From: CAZXPY01 sp964643435
GTDB taxonomy: Bacteria; Patescibacteriota; Microgenomatia; Woykebacterales; RBG-16-39-9b
DNA: 38,428 nt
Direction: 5' to 3'
Assembly (NCBI GenBank): GCA_964643435.1
Contig: CAZXPY010000005.1
Location: forward strand, 1-38,428
Positions within the stretch are counted from its first letter, which is position 1; each line of letters begins with the position of its first letter. A program made the translations under genes and the position numbers. The notes beneath the pieces were generated by a model that saw only the letters and a program-made list of their open reading frames with translations, did no database searches and was not told the origin of the DNA. Of the stretch, positions 25,672 to 34,848 are shown piece by piece.

Positions 25672-26166
25672 ATGCAAAAAACTGCCCGCATAGCCGGTGT
25701 AACTGTAATCGGTTTAATTCTTCGAGTTTTAGTTATTGGTTTCGCAATTATTTTTATCTACAACTACATCAACCCCCCAAACAAAATTAGGCAGTATCGA
25801 GATTCGCAAAGACAAAGAGACGTAAGGTTAATTGCCGATAAATTGGAGCTTTATTTTTCAAGTAACGGGGTTTACCCATCATCAAGTGGAACCGATAACA
25901 GTCGGCAAGGTAATAATTGTCGCGGTGATTTTGGAAATGGCTGGAATACCAACGCAGGCCTATACCAAGCTTTAGTCGGAGCGGGCTATTTGGAGGTCTT
26001 ACCAACCGACCCCATTAACAACACTGGGTTTTGCTATACATATCAGGGTTCTTCTTGTTCAGCTACTGGTTGCTCCCGTTATATTCTTTGGGCGCCGCTA
26101 GAAAAAGCAAAGGTAAATTATGTTTGCCGCGAACCAAGAAATTGCAGTGAGGAGGTCATAAGGTAG
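25672..26166 (+). CDS. Pseudopilin-like secreted/membrane protein
   Basis: About 164 residues from ATG 25672; an in-frame TTG at 25633 is an alternative. One N-terminal hydrophobic helix (VTVIGLILRVLVIGFAIIFIYNYI) is followed by a charged helix RQYRDSQRQRDVRLIADKLELYFSSNGVYPSS, the layout of type II secretion or type IV pseudopilins (helix ending in YY.DNG.YP). A small Cys-containing beta domain follows (LPTDPINNTGFCYTYQGSSC). No classical G|FTLIE prepilin cleavage site is seen. It overlaps the next gene by one base. Location inside an rRNA spacer on the opposite strand is unusual. Confidence 0.7.
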   Translation: MQKTARIAGVTVIGLILRVLVIGFAIIFIYNYINPPNKIRQYRDSQRQRDVRLIADKLELYFSSNGVYPSSSGTDNSRQGNNCRGDFGNGWNTNAGLYQALVGAGYLEVLPTDPINNTGFCYTYQGSSCSATGCSRYILWAPLEKAKVNYVCREPRNCSEEVIR

Positions 26167-26939
26167 TGGAAACGGATAATAAATCTAAAATTATAATTAC
26201 TCTGGCGAGCGCTGTCATATTTATAAATTTCATTGTGGTGATTACCTACTTTCTTTTATCAACTAGGACCCCCACCAAACCGGATTTGAGTAATTTGAAC
26301 ACCGAACAAATAGAAGAAGTAACCAAGCAGCGATTAGATTCGCAAGAAGCTCAAATAACACCGCCGGAAGATATTAAATTAAAGTTTTTTGCAATTGGTT
26401 TTATAGTTTCCGTAGTCGTGGCGATTATCGTTTTAGGCTGGTTTTTGTTTAAGGAAGAGGGAAAGATCAGAAAAAGGGACCTTAAAAGAAAAGCTGATCT
26501 AAATACCCTTGCCAATGGTTTTAGGCGCTTTTTTAAAGAACTGAGAAAATTTCCAACCACTTCTGAATTTGGCGCAATTGTCCCAGAAGGAATTAAAATA
26601 CCCGCGGAATGGAATTTTTATGGGTTTCCTGATAATGATGTGATGAGAAGGTATGTTTTAGGCTGGCCGCTTTTCGACCCGTCAATAAATCCGGCAAATT
26701 CCAATCAATTTAATCAGTACGTTTATTTTTTGCGGCAAGGGGGTTTAGCTTTTGATCTATACGCTCATCTGGAAAATGAAAGAGACCCAGAGGTTAAAGA
26801 TTATAATATTTCTGATAAGGTACCGCCGGAATTAGGAGATTATAACTTTAAAGTAAGTTCGTTAAGTTTCCAAGCAAAACAAACGCCTAGTGTCAACGTT
26901 AGTCCTCAAAAAGCTATTCTACCAGTTTCAGCAAATTAA
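26166..26939 (+). CDS. Two-helix membrane protein with pseudopilin-like segment
   Basis: 257 residues from a GTG that shares its first base with the upstream TAG stop; GAGGAGG lies 11 nt upstream, so coupling is clear. Two membrane helices (about 9-31 and 71-93) are followed by a basic helix LKRKADLNTLANGFRRFFKELRKFPTTSEF, which resembles the alpha-helical segment of the neighbouring pseudopilin-like protein, then a soluble domain with WPLFDPSINPANSNQFNQYVYFL. No closer family is recognised. It probably acts with the preceding protein at the cell surface. Confidence 0.65.
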   Translation: METDNKSKIIITLASAVIFINFIVVITYFLLSTRTPTKPDLSNLNTEQIEEVTKQRLDSQEAQITPPEDIKLKFFAIGFIVSVVVAIIVLGWFLFKEEGKIRKRDLKRKADLNTLANGFRRFFKELRKFPTTSEFGAIVPEGIKIPAEWNFYGFPDNDVMRRYVLGWPLFDPSINPANSNQFNQYVYFLRQGGLAFDLYAHLENERDPEVKDYNISDKVPPELGDYNFKVSSLSFQAKQTPSVNVSPQKAILPVSAN

Positions 26940-27297
26940 TAAGCTTGACCAGCCTAATCTTAGCACTCGAACCCGTCTGACGGGTCTCGTGCTGCGATTT
27001 TCGGCCGGTCTGCGCCCTAAACTGAACTCTGTTCCGGTTTAGGGCTTGACAACCTAAATGTGACAGGAACTTCTTAAACGCTTGCCCTGTACCGTCTGGT
27101 ACAGGGTTGACCGATGGTTTGGTTCGTGAGAACCAAACCTGTCTAATTTTAGGCTTTAAAGCCTAAAACCAGTGATTCTCCTTTTAAGAAGGTCTCTTTA
27201 GAACAAGTGAATAGACGAAAGTCTATTCTTGTTCGTAAGAGACGGAACATTCGAATACTTTGCTTTAGCAACGGATTCGAACATGAAGTCTCTTAGA
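26940..27297 (-). other. 16S 3' trailer with hairpins; no gene
   Basis: Hairpins at 26962-26993 (agcac..acccgt-ctg-acgggt..gtgct), 27015-27044 (ccctaaac/gtttaggg), 27085-27106 (22-bp palindrome shared with 23S), 27116-27139 (ggtttggttc/gaaccaaacc) and 27148-27167 (tttaggc/gcctaaa). It also contains the 3' arm of the pre-16S stem at 27048-27067. The first hairpins may end 16S transcription and that of the convergent pseudopilin genes. Confidence 0.7.
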
Positions 27298-27620
27298 AAG
27301 GAGGTGATCCATCCCCAGATTCCCCTAGGGATACCTTGTTACGACTTAGCGCTCATCGCTGAGTTTGGCTTCGGCCCCGATAAACGGGGACTTCGGCCAC
27401 CCCCAACTTTGCTCACTTGACGGGCGGTGTGTACAAGACCCGAGAACGTATTCACCGCAGCATGCTGATCTGCGATTACTAGCAAGTCCATCTTCATGCG
27501 CCCGGGTTTCAGAGCGCAATCTGAACTGAGGATAGATTTAAGAGATTAGCTTCCCGTTGCCGAGTCGCAACCCGTTGTTCTATCCATTGTAACGTGTGTG
27601 TAGCCCAGGACATAAGGGCT

Positions 27621-27652
<32 letters not shown>

Positions 27653-27730
27653 TCCGAATGAATCGGAGGCAGTTCCTCTAGAGTGATACAACTAGAAGTA
27701 GGGGTTGCGCTCGTTACGCCACTTAAGGCT

Positions 27731-27774
<44 letters not shown>

Positions 27775-27881
27775 TAGCTCCCGGCAAAGCCGGGTTGTTC
27801 CCCTTTCGGGGTCCTACCACTAACATTTCAAACCCTGGTGAGGTTTTTCGTTTTGTCTCGAATTAAACCACACGTTCCCCT

Positions 27882-27943
<62 letters not shown>

Positions 27944-28394
27944 GACACTTAACGCGTTAGCTTACGACACCGAACCGTCACCAGCCCGATATCTAGTGTC
28001 CATAGTTTACGGCGTGGACTACACGGGTATCTAATCCGTTTTGCTCCCCACGCTTTCGTGCAACAGCGTCAGAAAAACCCCAGGTAGCTGCCTTCGCCTT
28101 TGGTGTTCCAGAGAATATCAACGCATTTCACTGCTCCACTCTCTGTTCCGCTACCCCCTGATTTCCTCTACCCAACTCATCTCTTGTCCATCTCCAAAGT
28201 TAAGCTTTGGCTTTTAAAACAAGATGCGGTTAGGCGCCTGCGCACTCTTTACGCCCAATAACTCCGGATAACGCTTGCACCCCACGTTTCACCGCGGCTG
28301 CTGGCACGTGGTTAGCAGGTGCTTATTCTCCCCGCCGTTGTGGCGGGGCAAAAGGAGTTTACAACCCGAAGGCCTTCGTCCTCCACGCGGCGTC

Positions 28395-28430
<36 letters not shown>

Positions 28431-28603
28431 GGTTGCTGCCACCCGTAGGTGTATGGCCCGTGTCTCAGTGCCATTGTGGGAGTATCGCCTCTCAGCGCTC
28501 CTACCCGTCATCGCCTTGGTAGGCCATTACCCCACCAACAAGCTGATAGGACGTAGGCTCCTCCACTACCGCGCTGTTAAGCGCTTTCCTCAAAGCTTCG
28601 CTT

Positions 28604-28665
28604 TGGTAACAAACAACCTTCAGCAAACAACTTACAATTCTACTTTCTTGTTTGTTGTTTGTCGG
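28604..28665 (-). repeat. AACAAAC-type hairpin inserted in 16S V2
   Basis: The minus strand reads acaaacaacaaacaag, then a loop region, then ttgtttgctg and ttgtttgttacc; the arms can pair. It lies between two small conserved-looking stems of the V2 region. The 15-mer acaaacaacaaacaa also occurs in the linker-coding repeat at 2555-2592. Confidence 0.7.
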
Positions 28666-28816
28666 AAAGCCACGAGGTGGCTAAGGTTGATTGTTCTCAA
28701 GGTGAAACCTTGAGGGTATGGGGTATTAGTTCGGCTTTCGCCGAATTATTCCCCAGTTGAGGGTAGATTCCTACGTATTACTCACCCGTCCGCCACTACC
28801 TCGCACTCCGCGCGAG

Positions 28817-28925
28817 GAATTCAAAATTCAAAATGCAAAATTAAAAATTTAAATCCAAAAGTTAAAAGTTTTCTGAAAGTTTTGAATTTTTACTTTCACT
28901 TTTGACTTTTGAGTCTTGCCTTTTG
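28817..28925 (-). repeat. CAAAAT/TTTTGA-type hairpin inserted in 16S V1
   Basis: Left arm of caaaattcaaaatgcaaaat words, right arm of acttttgacttttgagtc words, forming a long imperfect A/U stem inside helix 6. It contains the 15-mer caaaatgcaaaatta found exactly at the start of the S23-type gene (3139-3153). Confidence 0.7.
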
Positions 28926-28975
28926 ACTTAAACTCCTTGTGCGAAGCACAAGATCGTTCGACTTGCATGCCTAAA

Positions 28976-29015
<40 letters not shown>

Positions 29016-29017
29016 TC

Positions 29018-29041
29018 AAAAAGTCCGATTGTATCGGACTT
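29018..29041 (-). terminator. Terminator-like hairpin abutting the 16S 5' end
   Basis: A 9-bp perfect stem (aagtccgat/atcggactt) with a 3-nt loop followed on the minus strand by a T-run that runs straight into the mature 16S start TTTGAAGAG. It could pause or terminate RNA polymerase, or be a processing signal. Confidence 0.5.
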
Positions 29042-29213
29042 TGCAGTCCGCTAAAAATCACTCCGTGAGCCGCAGTAGAAATCTACTAAGGCGAACGGTA
29101 AGATTGGGCGGACAAAAGTTTCAATTTGAATTGACGTTTAAGATTGATTCCTGTCACATTTAAGTTGTCAAGGTGCTATAAATGTAAACCGATCCCTCTT
29201 AATCTTGGCAAAC

Positions 29214-29238
29214 AAAAAGAGTCCCTTTCTGGGACTCT
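29214..29238 (-). terminator. Intrinsic-terminator-like hairpin in 16S leader
   Basis: A perfect 8-bp stem (agagtccc/gggactct), 5-nt loop and T-run on the minus strand, beginning about 50 nt after the predicted 16S start site. Read-through would need antitermination. Confidence 0.65.
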
Positions 29239-29294
29239 ACGTGTGTCCCAAACGAAGAATTGTAAGAAAAGGTTTGGTTTACATTTTCAAGACC

Positions 29295-29323
29295 ATTATA
29301 ATAGTGTGGTTGTCACTTGTCAA
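29295..29323 (-). promoter_or_regulatory. 16S rRNA promoter, perfect consensus
   Basis: Minus strand TTGACA (29318-29323), 17-bp spacer, TATAAT (29295-29300). The predicted start is near 29288, giving a leader of about 265 nt. Confidence 0.85.
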
Positions 29324-29343
29324 CCACTAAAAAGTTATATAAT
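29317..29343 (+). promoter_or_regulatory. Divergent promoter for small membrane protein
   Basis: Plus strand TTGTCA (29317-29322), 15-bp spacer, TATAAT (29338-29343). Its -35 box overlaps that of the 16S promoter on the other strand, so the two would compete for polymerase. Only 12 bp separate the -10 box from the ATG. Confidence 0.45.
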
Positions 29344-29355
29344 GGATAGCTAATT

Positions 29356-29763
29356 ATGATAAATTGGAAAGAATTTGCCAATCTTAATTTTTGGTTCGAC
29401 CCTCGACCAGCCTTTACTCTAAAGTTTTTTACAATAAGTGCGTCTTTTGTAATATTTTTACTTTTGCTCGCCGGCTTCTTTCTCTGGTGGAATAAAGTTA
29501 AGATAGGAAAATATCCGCCGAAAAATAAATTTTTTCAAGGGGTTTTTTGGTGGCTTCTTGGTCTGCAAATCTTTGGTTTCTTTTTAATTGTCTTTAGAAG
29601 TTTGGGATTACGTCTCTTGAGCGCTCGGTTTTTCTGGATTATTTTTTTAATTGTCAGTGTTTTTATACTTATTTTTAATCTTTATATCTACTTTAAAAAA
29701 GTACCACAAAAAATTAAGATCTACGAAGCCTATCTTCTTAAGCGCAAGTATTTACCTAAGTAG
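29356..29763 (+). CDS. Small three-helix membrane protein, unknown
   Basis: 135 residues. Three hydrophobic helices (about 20-45 TLKFFTISASFVIFLLLLAGFFLWW, 63-83 and 92-112) end in a basic tail, KIKIYEAYLLKRKYLPK. Aromatic-rich helices and positive loops point to the inner membrane. No family is recognised. It is divergent from 16S and convergent with the large secreted protein. A -10 box 12 bp before the ATG implies a very short or absent leader. Confidence 0.65.
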   Translation: MINWKEFANLNFWFDPRPAFTLKFFTISASFVIFLLLLAGFFLWWNKVKIGKYPPKNKFFQGVFWWLLGLQIFGFFLIVFRSLGLRLLSARFFWIIFLIVSVFILIFNLYIYFKKVPQKIKIYEAYLLKRKYLPK

Positions 29764-29769
29764 GTTTTA

Positions 29770-29812
29770 CTTTAAGTATTGTTGATTGTTGTTTGTTGAT
29801 AGTTGGTTGTTC
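29770..29812. repeat. AACAAAC-type low-complexity intergenic repeat
   Basis: The stretch attgttgattgttgtttgtt plus following tgatagttggttgtt lies between convergent genes. It is the same word family as the rRNA inserts. Confidence 0.6.
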
Positions 29813-29814
29813 CC

Positions 29815-32800
29815 TCAGGGGGCGATTTCTGTCCAGGTAAATTTGGAGATTCCCGCAATTTGTCTAAGCAGAGCTAAATATTTTGGCTGCCAGATTATTG
29901 TTTCGCCGGGAATAGTCTGATTTAAAGTATTACCTAGGTTTCGCCCAAAACAAATCCCACCAGCCCCAGCCGAACCCGGAAGACAACGAGACTCGCCAAG
30001 AAATGATATATCCCCCATATAAAATAGGGCTTCGCCTAGTGATTTATTACCAATTAATCCGCCGCGAATAGTTAAAGTAGAATCGTTCAAAGCGCCAGTA
30101 CTGCCAATAACTGTAATTAAATCAGTGATTAAATACGCGTAAATTGCAGTTACCTCTTTCTTAATGTAAATACCACCTTCCGCCACAAAAATCATTGGAG
30201 GCGTACTTGAAGTGCCTAAATCAGAATCAATATCAATACTTCTGGTAGCGGGGGCTGGTGGTGGGGGTGGTTTAGGAACAAATACGATACAAGCTCTGGA
30301 ACACGCTGCTGCACCGGGTATAAATGGAAAACCTCCAGTAACTCCAGTATATCTTAAGACACAGTCGCCAGTTACTGGACAAGGTAAAGAGCCGTTTGTA
30401 TCAAAATCAACTGCTTTTAGCTTAAGAGAGCTCCAAAGTTCGTTATAGAAACTGGGTTTTGTGCCTAAGTTACCGCCTGCATCAACAAACCAATTTTTAC
30501 CGCCAGAAGCAAGTGGCGGTACAAGAAAACCGTCCTTGTCCTTATTGTAGGCCACCAAATAATCCGGATTAGCATTATATAATGTTCCTTCGTTTCTGAC
30601 GCTAAATGATTTACCAGTGCCACTTCCGAATCCACTACCAACACTGCCGACATCACCCCCTTGTGTCTGAAACCAAGGAGGGTATTTAACACTAATAAAG
30701 AAATTGACCGAATGGCCGCTCATCGTTGCCGGTAAATTAAGGCTACTTCCCGAAACAGTGATTTGATAGTCGCCAAAAGGAGTAGCGGATGTAGATACAT
30801 TTAGATCAACAAAGGCAGGAGCAGTAGAGGTAACCGAAACTGAAGAAGAAGCCAGGGTGGTTGTCATTCCAGTACAAGAACCGCTAGGTATAGCTGTACA
30901 GCTAGTGCTTAGAGAGACATTACCATCAGCGTATAAGGGAATTATTGGGCTAAAGGGATTGGTACAGGTAGCGTCAACAACACTGCAATACCCTCTTAAG
31001 GATTCAATTTTAACACTAAAAGGAGGAGAAAGGGTGGCGGTGGGAATCATTGAGTCGCTAGTCCGACCATTAGCCGTAACTAGAAAATCTTTTTGGGCAA
31101 CTCCTAAATAAACCGTTCCGGCAGTGCCGGGGGCTAATTGGAAATTACCAGTATGCGAAAAAATGCTAGTGCCAGTGCCGCTAAAAGTTGGATAACATTT
31201 CCAAGTTGAATATGGTGGACATGTTGAAAGAGAGGAGTCATTTGTAAAATTCCATTGAGTTTCCCGCCAATGATAGTCCTCGTTAATATCGGTCGATATA
31301 GTTGTAGTGGCTGGTGTTGGGACAATATTTCTGGAAATTGTTCCGCCTAAACCCAAAGATAAAGCTGTGGTCATATTGTTAGTAACTCCTGCATTAGTAA
31401 TATAAGCCGAGCTAATAACGCCATCCCAATCATAATTAAAATCTTCTCCGCTATCGCGTTGGCCATTAAAGTTTTTGTCGGGAAAATAAGTAATTGTTAG
31501 TTGGGCCAATTGCCGGATTCCCAGATAAACAGTTAAAGTACCGCTGCTAGGAACGGTAACCGAACTCGTCCGCCACCAACCGCTACTAAATGTATAAACT
31601 GCTGGCGTACTGGGACAGGGACAATCATCCCATCTAGTTTTATCCCAAAAAGTGGTTGCATAGGGTTTTATAAAGATGGTATGAGACCCTGAACTTAGTG
31701 ACGTGGAAACGTTTCCAGCGGAGTTGGGATAAATTACTGTACCTGTTTCTGAATCTAACCGAACTTCAGCTTGATTTGTAAAGTCAGTAAAGGCTTCTCC
31801 CGAATCTAAAACCCCGTCATTATCTTTGTCGTGGAAGACCTTAGTAACCAAAGTTCCGTCAGCGGCTGGTGGTATGCGTACTCCCAAATAAACGGTAATT
31901 GTGCCGCCAGTAGCTACCTGGAAAGAACCAGTATTATAATAGCTTCCCGAAGGGGTATAGGCACAACCGCTACTAGCACAACTAGGGCCGCTCCACTGCG
32001 TCGCCTCCCAAATGGGATTATTTGGATCGAGCCCCAGAATATGAGAAGCTGGAGAAGCGCTAATTATTGCCGTATAATCACCGCTGGCGTTGGGAGTAAT
32101 GCTGTTCCCATCTAAAGCGACCGCTCCAACACTACTACCAAAAGTCGTAAAATCTTCGCCAGCGTCTTTTATTCCATCCGCATCTGCATCATTAAAAGCC
32201 TTCACGTTCAAAGTACTAATCGGTCCTCCTCCTTCTAATACTATGTGTCTATAACCAGCGGCTGCTGATCGGACAAAACCACCCGGGGGACCAGTAGCTG
32301 TGTTTTCCGCAATCCAGGTCGAACCGGAAAGCTGGTAGATTTCTCCGTTTCGGGCGACTACATAACCACCAGTATTATCAACTGCGAAGATTAAGCTATT
32401 TGCCCAGGGTGGAAAAGCAGATGTATTTCTTTGGGCAAAGGCACCACCGGAAAGCCGGTAGACATCACCAATTTTCGTAGTAACATCATCGATCTCTATT
32501 GCTACTGCTTTTGCACTACCAGGTAAGTTATCACTATTAACTTTAGTCCAGGTACCTCCAGTAAGAGGAACGCTATAAATATCGCCGTTAGCGTTAAGAA
32601 CTCTAGTATTGTTGTAAATATCTACTGGTGCGTTTCCTGGAAAGGTAGTGGTGTTTAATTTTGTCCAAGGGCCGTTATTATAATAATAGACATTACCGAC
32701 GGAAGATAGGACAGAGGCTCTTGTAGTTGCCGGCCACGACGTTATGGTTACTCCACCAAGAGCAATGGCGATTTCACCAGAGGCTAGGGGAGCAGTGATA

Positions 32801-33084
32801 TAACTGGCGTAAAGGGTGGTTAGATCATAGTAATAAATTCTACCATCTGGACATAAAACCGTAACAGTATAGTCGTTATCTATTGCGGCTAGAGAACCAC
32901 ACGGGTTGGGAAGATCTCCAAGAGCCCGCCAAGTTCCAGAAGCGACCTGCCAAGAGTCGCCGGGGGCGGCTTGGGCAACAGGTGGTTTGGTAAGGAAAAT
33001 TGTTCCGAGGAATATAAAGGTAAGAAGGAAAAATATTTTTTTAGGAAAGAGCGATTTAACTGGGCTTAGGCAGAATTTTAACAT
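29815..33084 (-). CDS. Large secreted protein with propeller-like and calcium-loop domains
   Basis: 1,089 residues. A signal peptide (FFLLTFIFLGTIFL, likely cleaved after AQA) is followed by about 250 residues of tectonin/propeller-like repeats (VYYYNNGPWTKLN; IYSVPLTGGTWTKVN; VYRLSGGAFAQRN; IYQLSGSTWIAEN). Three SdrD/Cna-B-like units follow, each opening with an EF-hand-like loop: DADADGIKDAGE, DKDNDGVLDSGE and DKNFNGQRDSGE. These probably bind calcium. A Ser/Thr-rich beta region comes next, and the last 200 residues include a Pro-rich hinge and GIYIKKEVTAIYAYLIT, a segment seen in other CPR extracellular proteins. No C-terminal anchor. Probably a surface or secreted adhesin-type protein; the ligand is unknown. 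Confidence 0.8.
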   Translation of the reverse strand: MLKFCLSPVKSLFPKKIFFLLTFIFLGTIFLTKPPVAQAAPGDSWQVASGTWRALGDLPNPCGSLAAIDNDYTVTVLCPDGRIYYYDLTTLYASYITAPLASGEIAIALGGVTITSWPATTRASVLSSVGNVYYYNNGPWTKLNTTTFPGNAPVDIYNNTRVLNANGDIYSVPLTGGTWTKVNSDNLPGSAKAVAIEIDDVTTKIGDVYRLSGGAFAQRNTSAFPPWANSLIFAVDNTGGYVVARNGEIYQLSGSTWIAENTATGPPGGFVRSAAAGYRHIVLEGGGPISTLNVKAFNDADADGIKDAGEDFTTFGSSVGAVALDGNSITPNASGDYTAIISASPASHILGLDPNNPIWEATQWSGPSCASSGCAYTPSGSYYNTGSFQVATGGTITVYLGVRIPPAADGTLVTKVFHDKDNDGVLDSGEAFTDFTNQAEVRLDSETGTVIYPNSAGNVSTSLSSGSHTIFIKPYATTFWDKTRWDDCPCPSTPAVYTFSSGWWRTSSVTVPSSGTLTVYLGIRQLAQLTITYFPDKNFNGQRDSGEDFNYDWDGVISSAYITNAGVTNNMTTALSLGLGGTISRNIVPTPATTTISTDINEDYHWRETQWNFTNDSSLSTCPPYSTWKCYPTFSGTGTSIFSHTGNFQLAPGTAGTVYLGVAQKDFLVTANGRTSDSMIPTATLSPPFSVKIESLRGYCSVVDATCTNPFSPIIPLYADGNVSLSTSCTAIPSGSCTGMTTTLASSSVSVTSTAPAFVDLNVSTSATPFGDYQITVSGSSLNLPATMSGHSVNFFISVKYPPWFQTQGGDVGSVGSGFGSGTGKSFSVRNEGTLYNANPDYLVAYNKDKDGFLVPPLASGGKNWFVDAGGNLGTKPSFYNELWSSLKLKAVDFDTNGSLPCPVTGDCVLRYTGVTGGFPFIPGAAACSRACIVFVPKPPPPPAPATRSIDIDSDLGTSSTPPMIFVAEGGIYIKKEVTAIYAYLITDLITVIGSTGALNDSTLTIRGGLIGNKSLGEALFYMGDISFLGESRCLPGSAGAGGICFGRNLGNTLNQTIPGETIIWQPKYLALLRQIAGISKFTWTEIAP

Positions 33085-33118
33085 TTTATTCTTTAAGTTA
33101 TTAGTTGACTGTTAATTG

Positions 33119-33766
33119 TTAGTACGTAAAGGTATACACCCCTAAAGTGGGTAAACCCTCTTCATTAACCGCCAGTAATTCAACGCTATAACGGGTTCCT
33201 TTTACTAAGTTTAAAGTCTGGTCTGGTTTTTCGATCGAAAATCCCAAAGGAACAGAACCGATTTCGTATGGCGAGTTTAAAGAAGGGTTCTTAGTATTTT
33301 CCGAAGTTGCCGGGTTTTTTGGATCGTAATTTTGGATTTGCCAAATTTTCTTGTGGTCGGCTAAATCGTAAAGTTTACCCAAATCAAAAACGGTTACCAC
33401 GGTTACTTTTACTTTCGGGTCCCAACTTAAAATTACCTTATCAACGTTTCTTTGCAGATCAACTTTTAAGGCACCGTTACTGCCATCCCGAAAATCCGGA
33501 CCAGTTTTTCCTTGCGTATCCTGACCGAGCGGGTAATACTTAAAGGCAGCCGTACCTTGCGGATTAACAACTACTGGTTCGTTACCAGATTCTTTTGGAG
33601 CCTTAGTTTTAAAAGGAGACCCGCCGGTTATTCCAAAGACAACCGCGATAGCTAGAAGAATGAAAATACCCAAAAAAATAATCGCCGCCCGGTTATCGAT
33701 TTTTATAAATGGTTCTTTAGATTTGACGCTAACTTCACTTTGGGTTTGGGGTTTAAGTTCAGGCAT
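33119..33766 (-). CDS. Single-pass membrane-anchored protein, unknown
   Basis: 215 residues. A cytoplasmic tail of about 27 residues and one membrane helix (AAIIFLGIFILLAIAVVFGI) precede an extracytoplasmic beta-rich domain with VDKVILSWDPKVKVTVVTVFD and LVKGTRYSVELLAVNEEG, resembling a fibronectin type III-like fold. It lies just upstream of the large secreted protein on the same strand, so a partnership at the surface is plausible. No family recognised. Confidence 0.7.
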   Translation of the reverse strand: MPELKPQTQSEVSVKSKEPFIKIDNRAAIIFLGIFILLAIAVVFGITGGSPFKTKAPKESGNEPVVVNPQGTAAFKYYPLGQDTQGKTGPDFRDGSNGALKVDLQRNVDKVILSWDPKVKVTVVTVFDLGKLYDLADHKKIWQIQNYDPKNPATSENTKNPSLNSPYEIGSVPLGFSIEKPDQTLNLVKGTRYSVELLAVNEEGLPTLGVYTFTY

Positions 33767-33814
33767 TAGTTAAATGATAGCTAAATTGGAGGTTGGTTGT
33801 CAAGCTAAGTGGCT

Positions 33815-34258
33815 TTATCTGGCAAGGGCTAACAAAAAAGAACCGACGGCAACCAAAACTTGAGTGGCAATTCCGGGTAGGAATCTTATTTGTTTATCCC
33901 AGTGAAATTTTTTATGCGCTTTCGTGTAACGGCGCAGTTTTTCCGGACCAAACAAAACGTGGACGATATGGTGAATATCGGGTACCCAAGCGCAAAAAGC
34001 TCCCAAAGCGATTAACTCCCATTTAGGGGAACCAAAACTTACTAAAGTTACCAAAGAGAGCGCTAATAAAACATCGGCGAAAACAATTAAAAGATCCTTT
34101 TTTTCAAGTTCCTCCACTTCAATAAACCCCTGCAGATGAGGAATCGAATCAAGAACAAAATGGGATGCGACCGAAAGCGGGGCCACTAAATAAACTTTAT
34201 CAAAGCTGGAACCAATGGCGGCTCCAAACAAAACATGAGGCGTAACTAACATAATCAA
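33815..34258 (-). CDS. YdjM-like membrane metal-dependent hydrolase family protein
   Basis: 147 residues with the small-family motifs TPHVLFGAAIG, SHFVLDSIPH and AWVPDIHHIVH, separated by hydrophobic helices. His/Asp residues in these motifs are the proposed metal ligands in the DUF457/YdjM group. The true reaction is unknown. The start may be ATG 34258 or 34252; either overlaps the end of the PAP2-like gene, so the two are probably co-translated. Confidence 0.7.
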   Translation of the reverse strand: MIMLVTPHVLFGAAIGSSFDKVYLVAPLSVASHFVLDSIPHLQGFIEVEELEKKDLLIVFADVLLALSLVTLVSFGSPKWELIALGAFCAWVPDIHHIVHVLFGPEKLRRYTKAHKKFHWDKQIRFLPGIATQVLVAVGSFLLALAR

Positions 34259-34839
34259 ATTAACCCAAATAAATTAAAGACTGACCAGAAAACTGCAGTT
34301 GATGTTAGCACACCGGCGATGGCCTGCGCAACTGTGTGTTTACGCAGCGCCACTCTTGCCCAACCAACCAAAAATACCAAGAAAAAGGCCAACATAAAAA
34401 AACTGGAATAAATAAAAATCAAAACCAAGGCTAATATTGCCGCCGCCGCAGTATGAACACTAATTTTCCAAAATAAAGTTATAAAAAAAAGAATCGCGTT
34501 CAATATAAAGGCGATTAAAGTAAAACTTACAATTATTCTTTCAGGATTTAAACGAAAAGCGACTAAAAAAACCATTAAAGACGAAAAAGTAGCTAAAAGT
34601 AAAAGAACATAACGGTCGGTCCGATTAGTTAAATACCAATCAATGATTTTCCCCCTGTTTATTTGCCAATATAAATATAAAAACGCGGGCAAGAAGCCCA
34701 AAATTAAAATAACCAGGAACCATAAAAATTTGTTTTGGGCAGTTAAATTTGTTTTTTGGATAATTAAAAGGCTAGAAAAGAGGCCAGTAAATATAGGGTT
34801 AGTAAATTTAGTAATGGTTTTTGCGGTTTTTTCACTCAC
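34255..34839 (-). CDS. PAP2-like membrane phosphatase
   Basis: 194 residues with about six membrane helices. The C-terminal half carries a PAP2-type pattern: KISVHTAAAAILALVL (in place of PSGH) and WARVALRKHTVAQAIAGVL (R...H...G, like SR..H...DV..G). The RK and both His residues match, but the Asp before the last motif is replaced, so activity may differ. Such enzymes dephosphorylate undecaprenyl pyrophosphate or related lipids. It lies between acylphosphatase and the YdjM-like gene. Confidence 0.7.
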   Translation of the reverse strand: MSEKTAKTITKFTNPIFTGLFSSLLIIQKTNLTAQNKFLWFLVILILGFLPAFLYLYWQINRGKIIDWYLTNRTDRYVLLLLATFSSLMVFLVAFRLNPERIIVSFTLIAFILNAILFFITLFWKISVHTAAAAILALVLIFIYSSFFMLAFFLVFLVGWARVALRKHTVAQAIAGVLTSTAVFWSVFNLFGLI

Positions 34840-34848
34840 CCTTTTATT

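Larger units (their letters stand above)
29023..29355. other. 16S leader and divergent promoter region; no gene
   Basis: Contains, in minus-strand order, the 16S promoter (29295-29323), a terminator-like hairpin (29214-29238), the 5' arm of the pre-16S stem (29150-29169), and a second hairpin next to the 16S 5' end. The rest is unstructured AT-rich leader. A plus-strand promoter for the small membrane protein overlaps the far end. Confidence 0.8.
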
